From Cristatella mucedo (taxonomy: Eukaryota > Bryozoa > Phylactolaemata > Cristatellidae), in NCBI GenBank assembly GCA_009760855.2, contig WPIO01000003.1, forward strand, positions 719,001 through 783,000: a DNA stretch of 64,000 nt, in the 5' to 3' direction. Position numbers and translations under genes: made by a program. The stretch's first letter is position 1; every line of letters begins with the position of its first letter. Of the stretch, positions 29,436-41,400 are shown in pieces. The notes under the pieces are model-generated. The model made no database searches. It saw only the letters and a program-made list of their open reading frames with translations, and had not been told where the DNA came from.

Positions 29436-29444
29436 TGCTCTATA

Positions 29445-30292
29445 TTACTTTGAAATTTCTATTGTTGCAACTACATCAGTCGTGATATTTACAGGATTTT
29501 CATCTTGATCGCTTAGACCTATTTTAAATGAACTTATTGAATCTGTATCACCACGTGATGGTAAATACAATATATTAGGAATATGCAGATCAACCTTATC
29601 TCCAGGATTTATATCATCAATATCAATAATATATAAAGATGAAGATTGCTCTAAAAATTCTTTTATTCTTTCTATATAATTCTTAAATGGATCAACAAAA
29701 TCACAATCTACACTAAACCTCCAATTCCTTTATTATCTGACAATACCATTTTATTCCATGCTTTATAAATGCCACTGAAATACATTGCTTTTTCTATTAA
29801 TTTATATGGTGTTCCACCAACATCTGCAGCATCAAATGGTCCTTGTTGATTTGAGTTAAAATCTAGTGTATCTCCAATTGAATTTATTACTTCAGAAACA
29901 TTACTTCCAAGTAAAACAACATAATCTGGAGTTAATTGAATTATAATGTTTTGATCTGTATCAACACTAAATTTTATTCCACTGCTATTTCTAGAATTAG
30001 ACATAAAAAGCATTACTTTTAGCTAAGCCAGTATTAAGAGCATTAACAATCTTGCTGTTATCATAATATCCTTGTGGAATTGATATAGAAAAGCCGATGG
30101 ACTTGTAAGGTTTGATTTATACCAAAGCATATCATTTACACCAGTAGTAACATTTGGTATGGTTCTATTAGCATAAGTAAACTCTACTCTACGTAAACCA
30201 ATTTTATTATAACCTGAATCAGATACAAGTATAATTGATGGAACTAATGTTTTTGATTCTGAACTGCTTGTTTCAGTTAATGTTATAGACAT
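29445..30292 (-). pseudogene. P1 candidate minor capsid (penton-type) protein A, broken
   Basis: About 280 residues starting MSITLTETSSSESKTLVP, with 'SGYNKIGLRRVEF', an 'IPQGYYDNSKIVNALN' block (a G-Y..IN pattern common in virophage and Polinton spike or penton proteins) and a beta-rich C-terminus 'IGLSDQDENPVNI'. Frameshifts near 30020 and 29720. In P2 nearly all of this gene is deleted. Penton-type jelly roll is an inference. Confidence 0.5.
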
Positions 30293-30302
30293 TTTCTTAC
30301 AT

Positions 30303-31265
30303 TAAACTTCAAGAATTTCAATAACAATTTTAACTTGTTGAGAATTAAAATCTAATAAATTTAAATTCTGATCAGTGACAGTAATTATTATATCAGAAAT
30401 ATAATCACTTGTTATATTATGGTATTCAATAGTATTTGGTTCAGGTACCATTTGTTCCCATGGAGGGAAATTGTAAGCAAAACTTCTTAATTGGGCTCGA
30501 GCCCCGAGGCATATGTGAAGCGCCTGAATAGAGATTAAGTTCTCTTGGGGGGCTGTATAAATGAATTATATATTTTTTTTAATACTTGAGTTTCTCTTCC
30601 ATTTATAAAACTTGTTCCACTAGCAACCATATTACAACTTACAAGTATAAGTTTCAGATCAGAAACAAAAACTTCATTTTTCAGAAGTAAACTTAGGTGT
30701 TACAGTTATTAGGTGTACAAACTACTTGATCTGTAATACTAGGATACACTGTTGAAAACCTTTGATTAGTTGTATAAGCAGAACCAGTAAAACTAAGTAC
30801 ACTAAAAATACTAGATTTATTAGCAAGAAATGTCCAACCAACTGGCATTTTGATCCAAGAATTAGAAGTAGCAGTATCAACACCTATTTCAAATTTATCT
30901 GTAGTGGCACCTGATTGTGGTATAGAATTATTAATCATATCTACAATACCATTATTTACATCATCTGAGATTGCAGAATAAATTCCAGGTCTTATTGTTA
31001 TTGTTTGTTCTGATCCACCAGAAACTCTACAAACAAAACTATTGTTAGTATCTTTAATATTTCTAATAGAGTTAGTTCCAGCAAACTTCTTAAAACATAT
31101 CTTAGAATTTTGATTTCTTAATAAAATTAGTGTTTTAATATGAGTCCTAATAGGATTAGTATTTCCAGTTAGCTTTATTATATATCCTTCTTTGCTTGCT
31201 TGACTAGATTTTCTAATACTTTCAACACTTAAATATATCGTTAACACTTTCAATAAATCACTCAT
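30303..31265 (-). pseudogene. P1 candidate minor capsid (penton-type) protein B, broken
   Basis: Starts MSDLLKVLTIYLSVESIRKS. It contains 'ITIRPGIYSAISDDVNNG' (a PG.Y..I..D.N pattern), 'PVGWTFLANKSSIFSVL' and a beta-rich C-terminus. It is cut by a frameshift near 30710 and by a 5'-truncated SINE at 30494-30590. Homologous to 47767-48612. Predicted single jelly roll by pattern only. Confidence 0.52.
30494..30590 (+). mobile_element. 5'-truncated SINE in P1
   Basis: Plus-strand fragment starting at the B-box 'gggctcgagccccgagg' and running through the LINE-like tail to an AT-rich end. P2 has an uninterrupted sequence at the same point (near 47955). Short flanking 'taat' repeats are compatible with a target duplication. 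Confidence 0.85.
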
Positions 31266-31279
31266 TTCTATATATTATA

Positions 31280-31640
31280 TAAAATATTGTTTATCTTTGC
31301 AACATAAGACTTTGGAACTTTTCTAGACCTAGCAAGATAATCAACAGCAGCACTAATAGAACTTACAACTCCTTTATTTCCAGCAGCAAGTTCACGCAAC
31401 CATTGATCTATCTTATTAAAAACTTCTTCTTTCATTACTTACAACTAACGGAATTACTTCTAATCCTTGACCTATTGCAAGAGGACCATTTCATTATGTT
31501 TCTTCTATTCTCGCTTTTTTCTTCTTCGTGTACCAGTAGTTGGATTAATATTAAGATGATCTCCAACTGCTTTCTGAAGTAAATCAATTGAACCTCTTGC
31601 TACTGGATTAGGTGCATAAGTCTTTGCTTGACTTCTATTG
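31280..31640 (-). pseudogene. P1 remnant of the tail/coil protein
   Basis: C-terminal part of the gene seen at 48618-49787 in P2: 'WLRELAAGNKGVVSSI' and 'LARSRKVPKSYVAKI'. Sequence homologous to P2 stops near 31640, where the P1-specific HNH block begins. The upstream part and the neighbouring ATPase are missing from P1. Confidence 0.6.
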
Positions 31641-31764
31641 CAAGTTGGTTTCTGATGCAAATCAAGTAGTAAAATTAATAAATGAATTACAATATCAATT
31701 AAGAATTAAAGAAAAAGAATTTGATGTGATTATTTCAAACAATTAACAAAACGATACATAGAAA

Positions 31765-32266
31765 ATGAATAATGATGAAGTTAGTGCATTACGTGAACGA
31801 GTGATGGAATTGTTTGAATTTGATTTATTTAAAGGAAAATTTACTTATAAGATTCGACGTCAAGGAGTTGTCTATGGAAAGGAAGCTGGTTCGTTAAATT
31901 CAAGTGGATATCGACAAATAACAATTGATGGAAAAAATGTGTGTTCACAGACTTGTATGGTTACCAAGTTCAGGTAAATTTTCTTTACATGAGTTGGATC
32001 AAATTGATATTAATAAGCAAAATAATTGTTTTGATAACTTACGTGAAGCAACTGTTAGTGAAAACAGCAGAAGTAAAAGAAAAAGTTGTGACGATAGTTC
32101 AAACTTTATTGGCGTGTATTCGAATAAAAAAGCAAACAAGTAGAGAGAACAAATGCAAATAGATCAAATATATTATCACTTAGGCTACTTCGATGATTTA
32201 GAGGAGGCAGCAGAAGCACACGATCTAGAAGCAATACGTATTCACTTGCAAAATCACTTGACTTAA
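31765..32266 (+). pseudogene. HNH-AP2 homing-type endonuclease, broken
   Basis: Plus strand, opposite to the neighbouring capsid genes. N-terminal 'GKEAGSLNSSGYRQITIDGK', then 'VHRLVWLPSSGKFSLHELD', 'QIDINKQNNCFDNLREA' and a C-terminal AP2-like part 'SSNFIGVYSNKKANK' to 'YHLGYFDDLEEAAEAHDLEA'. This order is that of HNH_3 plus AP2 endonucleases of phages and giant viruses. It is broken by a frameshift near 31970 and a TAG at 32141. The usual DHID of the HNH box reads DQID, so a catalytic or metal-binding histidine is missing. Probably a selfish endonuclease that entered this virus-like lineage. Confidence 0.82.
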
Positions 32267-32319
32267 TTTCGCATACACACTTACAGAGGACAATCAACTT
32301 GTTCGTTGCTAGACTTTTA

Positions 32320-33419
32320 GTTCTTCGATCTGCGTTTCAACTCATCACGTAACTTCAACATTTAATTATATGTTTGTTCTTGACTAGCTCCCTGTGCAAA
32401 CAGATTGGCTAGTAACATTGCACTCTCCGTTTTATAATTACAAGTTTTACGAGCACCAACAGTACTTGACTCTACTCGTTTTATATCTTTCTTTAGTTCT
32501 TCTGAGTAACTAACACCAGACTCCTCCACAAGTTTCTTTCCCTGTTTCAAGTAGTCTAATCTGTTTTTTACCTCACTGTTTTGCACCTTTTCACTTGGAT
32601 CGATATCTACTCCACGATCCAATAATTCTATCACATTCCTCAAGTATACACTAGCATTTCTTAATCTTTTGCCCTGTAAACTCAAAGCACTCATTCTTTG
32701 CACATGGGTATCCGTTTTTGGTGCTCTAAAAGTAAACATAGTTGTATCCACTATCTTTTTAATGAGCCTTGCAACTGCAACAGTTATCGAAACTGCAAGA
32801 CCTACTGTTCTTATCACACTAGCTATACTTGCTATTTTAGTGGGAATGGCAGGAAGAATACCACCACATCTAACTTCTAAGAAATTCTTTTTCCATGCTA
32901 TAGGATCGAGTTGTGTAGCATCCCAAGAAACTACTTCCCCAAAAACATCAGATAGAAACTTACTAGGATTTAAATACCAATAACTGCCTGACTTTTCTGC
33001 TTCTAGTAATATTTCATTTATATAAAAACCTAATTCTAATGAGGCAACCATCTTTGTTTGTCCTTCTTTTTTCTGCCATTGTTTTCCAAAACACTTGTCC
33101 ATATTTACCTGAAGCACCATCGTCTACAATCTCTTTGATAAATAGTCCTAGATCTACTATCCGTATAACACCTGATAGAAATCCCCCTAAAACTTTAGAA
33201 GCAGGTCCAATAACTTTGTATGATTGTAATACTTTTGGAACTATCTTTGCTATCGTGTTTGACGCTTGTAGTGACAGTTTCATTGCAATTTTAGGCGCTA
33301 CTTTTATCACTGCTTTTGAGCCAACATTAGATGCAGTTGTAACACCTGATACAACATCTTTGGTTGTACTAACTTCTTCTTTTGTATCTTCAGAAACTTC
33401 TTTACCTTTTTTTATTCTT
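32320..33419 (-). pseudogene. P1 large hypothetical protein
   Basis: About 350 residues over two frames: 33419-33020 ('KEVSEDTKEEVSTTKDVV', 'ASKVLGGFLSGVIRIVDLGL') and 33120-32320 ('SYWYLNPSKFLSDVFGE', a hydrophobic segment 'IASVIRTVGLAVSITVAVA', then a charged helical end). Frameshift near 33060. At least one membrane-type segment. Not recognised. Absent from P2 as far as the window shows. Confidence 0.5.
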
Positions 33420-33434
33420 CATATATTATAAGTA

Positions 33435-34254
33435 ATGGAAAAGGCAAGAACAATTAATGAAGTTGTTTATACTGATCCTAATGCAAATAAGAATAGAGTA
33501 AGTAATTTAGGCTTTCCTGTTAACGATGGAGATGCAATAAGATTAGATTATGTTCTTAGTTCAAATGTTGGTGGTAGTGTTATTTTTAATGCTACAGGAG
33601 AGTTGGCAACATTATAAACTTTATCAGGATTGCTTCCAAAGAGCGGAGTGAAAATGATGTCACAACTTAATTGTAAGAATGTTATTGGTTTATCTGGTAA
33701 TTCTGCTGATGGCACTGTTTATAGTGATTTAAGACCTTATAATGTAATAAACTATGGATTATTGAAAAGTATGACACAAGTGTTTCAAGGTAATGCAATG
33801 GCAAGCATAGATATGGGGAAAAAGAATATTGTAAATTTAAAAGATTCTGATTTAGTAACAAAACAATGTGTTGATAGTACTAAGCAAGTGGGATTTAGAT
33901 ATTTAGGATTGACTTCTAGTACTTATCCTACTTTATTTAAACTTGAAATGTTAGGTCTTAATATTAAAGCTGATGGGGGTAGTGGTCCTGGATATTCGGT
34001 ACAACAATTTACACCAGCTGATTTTCCAATTATAGAACAAGAAACAGGAAGAAAATTAGCATTTGTAACTAACCTTTAAACATTCTTTCCTGGTATGTTA
34101 CCTAATTATAGTATGGTAACTGGTTTTATGTATGCAACTAATAAAACTAATTCTTATTTAGAGTTGACTAGTGTTAATACTTATGGTGTTAGTGGCACTA
34201 TAGTTTTAATATTTAATATTGATGGAAGTTGTACTTATGCTGGCTGTTCATAAG
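33435..34254 (+). pseudogene. P1 fibre-like protein 2 with two in-frame stops
   Basis: One frame of about 273 codons starting MEKARTINEVVYTDPNANK, with TAA stops at about 33615 and 34077. Shaft-type repeats: 'RVSNLGFPVNDGDAIRLDYV' and 'IVNLKDSDLVTKQCVD'. The head region contains 'GFMYATNKTNSYLELTS'. First gene of a plus-strand fibre cluster. Confidence 0.6.
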
Positions 34255-34304
34255 TTTACAGTTGCAAGTGGAATTACTTATATAGATTTTCTTGTTAGTA
34301 TTGT

Positions 34305-35216
34305 ATGGAAATGCTAGGTTATAGAAAAAAAGGAAGTAATGCAAAGAACTATATTAGAAAGACTGGTGATATAAATAATGGAAGTCTAAGTATGAATGGT
34401 AACTCGATAAAGAACTTAGGTGATCCAGTTGATGCTGGAGATGCTATGAATAGAAAGTATATACATGCAAACTTTGTTACAAAGATTTCTGGATCAACTA
34501 CTTCTGATGGAGATATTAACATGAACAATCACAGGTTAGTAGATCTTGCTAATCCTATTAATCTATTAATCCTAGTGATGCTGCAACGAAAGATTATGCA
34601 GATACGAAATTGGATAAAAAAGGTGGAACTATTAGTGGAAATGTAACTGGTGATGGAAAAATAAGTGTTACTAATACTAATACTAATACTAATACACCTA
34701 TTAGTAATAATGATGTTCCAAATAAAGCTTATGTGGATGCAAGTGTTTTTAGTGTAAATGGTGGCAGAGTTAATGGAAACTTGGATATGCAAGGAAATTG
34801 TATTAGAATTTTAAATGATCCTGTTAATCCTAATGATGGTGTATACCTTGCTTATCTAAATAAAATTATGATGGAAATTTTGTAAAAATAACATGTAATG
34901 GATTCATAGATCCAACATTACAAACAAATTCATACGGGACAAACTATCAAGGAAATGGATTGATGGATTACATAGTTATATAATTCCTAGGGCATTATTT
35001 GTAGTTTTAGCAAAATTCACAGCACCAGATGGTTCGCTAAAAATGCTTATTCCTATTCCACCATCAGGAATAAATCCTTATTATTCATTTCAGTTATTTG
35101 GAAGTTATAATCGTGATTTTAATAAAAGATTAATAATGGATTCACAAGTTGTATGTACACCAGATCTATTTAGCGAAGAAAATATAACTTCACCTGTTTA
35201 TATAGCATTATATTAA
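34305..35216 (+). pseudogene. P1 fibre-like protein 3, broken
   Basis: Shaft repeats are clearest here: 'NGNSIKNLGDPVDAGDAMNR', 'NNHRLVDLANPIN', 'NDVPNKAYVDASVF' and 'IRILNDPVNPNDGVYLAYLN'. Includes a short TNTNTNT run. Frameshifts near 34560 and 34880. The head ends at 'ITSPVYIALY' near 35215. Confidence 0.62.
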
Positions 35217-35217
35217 A

Positions 35218-36413
35218 ATGCTTTCTAGAATGGAATTAGAAATGAATGGAACATTGCATTTTGACTCAAACAGAATAACAAATATTTGAAATAGTGTAGA
35301 TAAATTAGAAATAGTAAATAAAACATTTTCTGATAATTATTATTTACGAAAAGATTCAGATCGCAATTAAAAAGGAGATCTATCTGCAAAGAAAAAAAAA
35401 TATGTTAATGTTTTAGATCCAATAAATAAAACTGATATTGCAACAAAAAATATCTTGATGCAAAAGTTGAAAAATATGGTGATCAAATACTGAACATGAA
35501 ATTAACAGTTAGCAGTTAACAACAAAGAATAATGATGATAAATATAATTTTAATTCATATGATTTAATTCCAAATAAATACCTAACTAATTTTTATTTAA
35601 AAAGTGTATTTAATCCATATATTTCTAACTGTGAATAATGTAATTAATATTGGTTATCCAAATCCAGTGTTTTCTTTTTTTGATAATACTAGTTCTATGG
35701 TAAAAATATTTCTTTCTGATAATAATAAATTTGCTTTAACTAGATTATCTGATATAAACATAAAAAACGAATATACTCAAAGATAATATTAAAATAAAAG
35801 ATATTGATAGTGCAGTACCTCGAAATATTAATATTATTGATATTCAAACTAGATATACAGTTTATAATAGAATATCTAGCGATAAATCATTTTTATTAAA
35901 GAATGATAACAGAACCAGAATAGACTAAAAAGATGTAGCATCGGTAATTTCTATAAATATAGATAAACTATATGAGTGACGTTATAATTGTAAAATACGA
36001 CCATAAGTTGTATTCTCTCTTTTATTCAGCTACTTTACTTTATATAAAATATTATGGTATTGAGAATAATTGTATGTTACTATTAAGTGATTCTATATTT
36101 AATTTTAATGTATTTGACAAACCAAAATTAAAATCAATTGCATTTAATGTTGTTTATCCTATTTTAAATTATCAAAGCATTGCAACTCCAAATGATTTGG
36201 TTTCTATTAAAATTTATTAGTTAATAGAGTATATTAATCACTATCATTGTCACCAGATTTTAGTAGTTTTATGTATATTCCTATACTTAATTCTTGGATC
36301 GCTCAAACTATAGAAACTACAACATCTACAACTGATACAGGTTCTTTTATGTTGGATACTGAAGTACTCCCTTTTACTTTCGAAGAACTTTATAGTTTTT
36401 CAAATCCTTAGTC
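35218..36413 (+). pseudogene. P1 fibre-like protein 4, heavily decayed
   Basis: Starts MLSRMELEMNGTLHFDSN, with a shaft-like 'YVNVLDPINKTDIATKN'. Many stops and frameshifts follow. Later pieces are readable at 35604-35786 and 35972-36220. End placed at 'ELYSFSNP' near 36410. It may be two genes; the decay prevents a decision. Confidence 0.45.
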
Positions 36414-36486
36414 TCTTTAATCAACTCTTCAGGTAGGTCACAGCTCTTTCCTGCATCTATTTCTTTCTTTATTTGTTTTGTTAGTT

Positions 36487-36783
36487 CTATTTTTTAGAGT
36501 AAGCTTCAGACTTCATACTATTTATTTTTTCTATTTTTAAGTCATTAAGAAACTCTTCAAAGATTGAACCATCTCTATATTTAGTGAATATACACGCGAT
36601 CTCTGTTTCAGAATGATTGATTCTCAGTGCTTTATATTCTGGTAATAGTTTTACAGCATCTAACAAAGTTGATCTAATGTCTTCAATTCTACCTATTGGA
36701 TATGAACAGATTTTAAAGTTTGAATACAGTTGATCTTGTACTTCATTAAGGCAGTCTTTTCCTCTTGTTTCAACAAAAACCAT
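36487..36783 (-). CDS. P1 hypothetical protein, 98 aa
   Basis: Minus-strand frame MVFVETRGKDCLNEVQDQLY.. of 98 codons, apparently unbroken. It has a charged helical C-terminus (LNDLKIEKINSMKSEAYSKK). No family recognised. First of a run of small minus-strand genes between the fibres and PolB. Confidence 0.45.
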   Translation of the reverse strand: MVFVETRGKDCLNEVQDQLYSNFKICSYPIGRIEDIRSTLLDAVKLLPEYKALRINHSETEIACIFTKYRDGSIFEEFLNDLKIEKINSMKSEAYSKK

Positions 36784-36825
36784 TTTCTATATTATTATTT
36801 TTTGTTTTAATTTAAAATTAATTAC

Positions 36826-37243
36826 ACAGTGTTTGGTGCTGGAGTATCGCTAGTTTTTGGTGTATGTGCTGCCAGTGCTGCTGCAGTTGATTTTTGGCTT
36901 GCACATATTCCATCAGTTATATCACGTAGAACTGCATAACACTCATCTTTAACAATTCCAGTGATATCAAGTTTAACTCCAGATACTCCTGAGATAACTG
37001 TTGAAGGTGTTGGAAGTTGTGATACAATCCATGTGGTGTATCCAGCAATTTCAGACGGGTCGTCGAGAGGTGCATCAACTTTAGCTCTAACTGTTGTTTC
37101 TAGATTTGCTGTTATATCTGATAACCCTGGACGATTTTCTTTTGAGCTTCAATATCAAATTCATCAAGATAGAATTTATTAACAGATGAATCAGTCATAA
37201 ATGAAATATCTGAATAAAGTACTTGTTGATCGTAAGATGTCAT
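36826..37243 (-). pseudogene. P1 hypothetical protein, frameshifted
   Basis: Starts MTSYDQQVLYSDISFMTDSS. After a frameshift near 37130 it continues in another frame with 'ANLETTVRAKVDAPLDDPSE' and ends 'TPKTSDTPAPNTV'. No family recognised. Confidence 0.4.
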
Positions 37244-37371
37244 TCTTGATTTTAAAAGACAGCAAAACATTTAAGTAGAGTAGCACTCGTTGCAAGGGTT
37301 GGGTCACTAACATCACAAGTTGCTTGCATTTCCTATATAATAATTATAAAAAATTCCATGCACACAAATTT

Positions 37372-37635
37372 AACTAACAAACATAATCTAATTACCAAAT
37401 GCTATTACTCTAGTATTTCTAATACTTGTATACAGTTGCCCTTTATATTCATATATTTTATCACATGCATCACAAATATCTATAAGACCTATAATAATTA
37501 TATCATATAATTAAGGAATATAATTATAAAGATTGTTCTTAAGTTTATCTCTACTAAAACATTTGAGTTTTTTACAACAAATTATTTCTGTTAATTTTCT
37601 AGCCTTTTTACAACTAAGAATCCTTGAAACTTCCA
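37372..37635 (-). pseudogene. P1 small cysteine protein, paralogue 1
   Basis: Starts MEVSRILSCKKARKLTEIIC and has 'IDICDACDKIYEY'. Tandem paralogue of the next gene at 37651. An in-frame TAA near 37512 interrupts it. Confidence 0.5.
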
Positions 37636-37650
37636 TTACTATATATAATT

Positions 37651-37923
37651 TTAAATTTGTACATCAAGTTTTGTTTTTGGGGTTTTAGATTTTTTATTTG
37701 CTTCTTCAAGCATTTCATTTACCTTGCTACGACATTCTATTAGTTTATCACATGGATCACAAATCTCAATAAGAACACTAATAAATGAACTAGCTAGTTC
37801 TGGAATAAGTTTATCAAGTGAACGTTTAACGATTTGTTGATCTTTTACTTTAAGTTTTTGCAAGCAGATTCTTATTGCCATTTCTCTAGATTTTACACAG
37901 CTAAGAATTCTTGAAACATCCAT
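37651..37923 (-). CDS. P1 small cysteine protein, paralogue 2
   Basis: 90 codons, MDVSRILSCVKSREMAIRIC.. to ..KLDVQI, intact. Shares 'VSRILSC' and 'IEICDPCDK' with the neighbour. Function unknown. One of the few Polinton frames here without a lesion. Confidence 0.5.
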   Translation of the reverse strand: MDVSRILSCVKSREMAIRICLQKLKVKDQQIVKRSLDKLIPELASSFISVLIEICDPCDKLIECRSKVNEMLEEANKKSKTPKTKLDVQI

Positions 37924-37963
37924 TTTCTATATAAGTAAAAATAATTGTATGTAAATTAAAATA

Positions 37964-38332
37964 TTAAAGTTCGTCTTCTTCATTTACATATTGTTCATCT
38001 CCTTCTTCTCTCTCAAATACATCATCTTCTTGTTCTCCAAATAGAAGTGATTCAAGACTTATATCATCTTCTGAAACATACTCAGAATCACAATCACTAA
38101 TACTACAATATGAAAAGTCCGATTCAGATTCAGGAACGTAGTCAGGATCTTCAGAAAGTGTATCAGATACTGAATCAGTGTCTGAAAGAGTAATATCAAT
38201 AGAATCTTCTTGACTTTCTTTGTCCATCTTTATATTAGGGAAAATAATTTTATAATTTATGATTAATTGCTCTAGTGACTTAAATACCTCTATTCCTTCT
38301 ATAATAGTTACATGTTTTTTATCTGCTTCCAT
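37964..38332 (-). CDS. P1 acidic protein, 122 aa
   Basis: Starts MEADKKHVTIIEGIEVFKSL. The second half is extremely acidic with Asp/Ser repeats ('LSDTDSVSDTLSEDPDYV') and ends in E/D-rich sequence. It could be a DNA-mimic or regulatory protein; this is a guess from composition. It lies just downstream of PolB in the same direction. Confidence 0.45.
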   Translation of the reverse strand: MEADKKHVTIIEGIEVFKSLEQLIINYKIIFPNIKMDKESQEDSIDITLSDTDSVSDTLSEDPDYVPESESDFSYCSISDCDSEYVSEDDISLESLLFGEQEDDVFEREEGDEQYVNEEDEL

Positions 38333-38454
38333 TTTCTCTTTATCAGCAAATCTTATTCTTTCTTACAGGTATTTGTTTGGTGTTTTCTCTTTTTCTTTTT
38401 GGCATCTATATTAACATTCTTTTAAACATTCAAAGCATTTTCCACCAGTCTCTG

Positions 38455-41400
38455 CTATTCTAAAGTAACGTAACTAAGAGAATGTATTCCACAATTTAAC
38501 CAGTAACGTTTTGAGTCAAATGGTGATAGTGCAACTTTTTCTAACTCATTAGTAATTAGTTCATGTTTATCTTGAGATATTTTATGAAACATCTTAATTT
38601 GCTTTTCATCAAATTTTTCGATTGTTTTACCTTTGACAATTTCTATGCTATCAGTTAAACAACTAATCAATGTAGCATGCCTCATTGTTTTAGTTAAAAC
38701 TGATTTTGTTACTCCTTTTGCAGCTGCTTTCCTTTCAGCATCAACAATACTTACGGAATATAGCTTTGGTCTTAAAGCACATACTTCTGAAATTACCTTT
38801 CCTTCTGTTTTATCCTTATACTTTCCAATTGTATCAGCATAAAAGTAACCAGGCATTGCCTTCATATCATCGCAAAATTTGCATGTTTCAATGTTCATAA
38901 TCAGAGAGTCAGTATTAGTGTAGATTAAACTAACTTCATTTCCGTATTTTGGTTTTATAACATCATAATAAAACTTTTGCATACGTAACTTTGATATATC
39001 TAGAATTGCGCTACCAATAAATATTGGTTTATTCAATCTGGTTTTCGATTGATTCATTTGAAATATTGTCAATGATTTTCCAAAGTCTCTTAAGTTAACC
39101 ATTTTTGGATCTCTTATTGGTTTATTGAATTTCCTTTTTCCTACTTCATCAAAAGCACTAACTAAATAAGTTTTAACTCTTTTTTTAACATCATCACAAG
39201 TTTTACCATAAAATAAGTTCATTATAGGTTTCCAAACATTTCTTAAAAACCTTTTACTTGTTTACTTGAATTTACTGCTTTTATTTTAGCACACATTTCA
39301 ATATAAAGTTTACGCCATCTCCATTGTTTAAATTTAAAAACATTCTTTACAACACGTATTATTCCATGCGTCAAACAGAATTTCAAATATTTATAGTGAA
39401 GTAAATAATCCTTCTTTGGTAGAAAGTCACACATTAACTTTGAAACATTGCTTGCTCCTGTTTTGAATTTATTTTGAAAGTTGGAATATTTACTACAATC
39501 AACAACTCTATTACAAATACATATTGGATACTCATAGTGTAAATCATGGTAATACTCATTAGTTTTAGGATCTTATTTAATATCAATAAAAAAGAAGTAA
39601 CCAATCTCTGACTTATCTTCTAACTTAAGAATGCTATCAATATTCCAACCCTCGTTTGATATCTCTTCAATGTTTCATATGTGGTAAAAGTTCCATCATT
39701 GCTTTAGGATAAAGACTTGTTGCATCTTGATAAGATACCCATGTTGTTGGTTTATCTTTATCATAACCAGGAACCATCGGATTGTTTGATTTAGCAAATC
39801 TACTATTCACTTGACATATTCCACCACGAATAGATTTTTAAACATATCATAATTGTCTCTATCTGTCAACAAATCAATCTTTAGTCCTGAAAACCAGAAT
39901 ACTGCACTCCATGAAAAGTTTGGTGTTGTTACAATGGTTGCAGGATCTAGTTTTAGTTTTGATATCAAACCTTTTCTAAAACTTGTAAAACAATCTGCAA
40001 GTAGTTACACATCTATTAATAGATATATATATTATGATATTCCAATAAATTTGAAATCAAAATTTTTCCTAACAGCATTTGCGTTTTCATAATTTTCATC
40101 AGATATACCAGTCATGTAAACGCTTGAGTAAACATCTTCCTTATTTGGAAGAGGAGTAACGAAAAACTTTTCAAATGAATCCATGAACTCATAAGGATAC
40201 TCTCTTTGTGTTGCAAACATGCTAAGGTTTTTATTTGGATGTTGTTTACTTATAACTTTATTAGAAATTGGAAAGCAATCAATTGTTTTACCCATTGTTG
40301 ATGCAATGAAGTCTAATGATCCAAGCATAAATTGAGCACTATCCTTGAAAACTAAATCATTAACTCTTAACATCATGTACTTCTGAAGATTATTTGCTAT
40401 TGGTTCTGCTTCAACACTAAAATTTTCAAGTGCTTTAACAATTATATGTGAATCATATCCTCTAAAGTTATGAAATATAACAGGAAGTTGCCATTTTTTG
40501 AAATTCATTCCAGCTTTTAAGTTACAAAGATGATGAGCCGCTCCTCTATATTTATTTGTTAGATGACAGTGGTCGTGAACATTCCTCATATCACTCTTTT
40601 TTTTAATTGAATAGTTCTTTACACATCCAACAGAAACTAGCTTTTTTTGTTCTTCTAGTTCACTTGCGGTTAATTCATCCATTTAACTTTCTCAATTATG
40701 CTCAATCAATTTACTTTTTAAAAATTCTGGTACATCAAATAGCTTTTGTAAAAACTTAACTACACAATCAGAACCAACATTCATAAACTTATCAACAACT
40801 TCTCCACTCCAATCAATAATAACATAAGCAGTTGAACATGGAGTATGAATTGATCCATTTTTTCCTTTTTAGTTATACATTCAAAGTCTGCATAAAAAAC
40901 ATATGAACATGTATTATGATGTTTGAAAGAATCAAACTTAATAAACTTACTCTTTTCATTTGGCATTACATAAGCTGTTGCTCCAGAGTTTATACTTTCA
41001 CATAATTCTAAATGTTCATTTACTTGTTTTTTATCAAAGAACCTATTTAAAAACCTATGAAACTAATACTGTTTTCCTCCAGAGTTTACAGGTCTACATA
41101 ATGAATTGAAATTACTAACCAACTTATAATGTTCTTTTTCATCTTTATTAAGTAATAATAGATTTACGTGTCTTCCATCTTTCTCATCTGACTTTTTAAC
41201 AACTCCTAATGAAGAAACTGTAGACGCTTTATATTCACGTGAATAAACATTTATACTAATATTCATTGCTTTCTATAATTTGTCAACATCTTTAACCATT
41301 AAAGGCCATTCAATTTCGTTAATCATGTGAGAATATTTATTAGATAGTATTTCTTTTAAGTCATTTATCTTCCATTTATTTCTTTCTACATGATTTAAAG

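Noticed and set aside
32669-32983. Plus-strand 104-codon membrane-like frame
   Set aside because: Antisense of the better supported minus-strand gene at 32320-33419.
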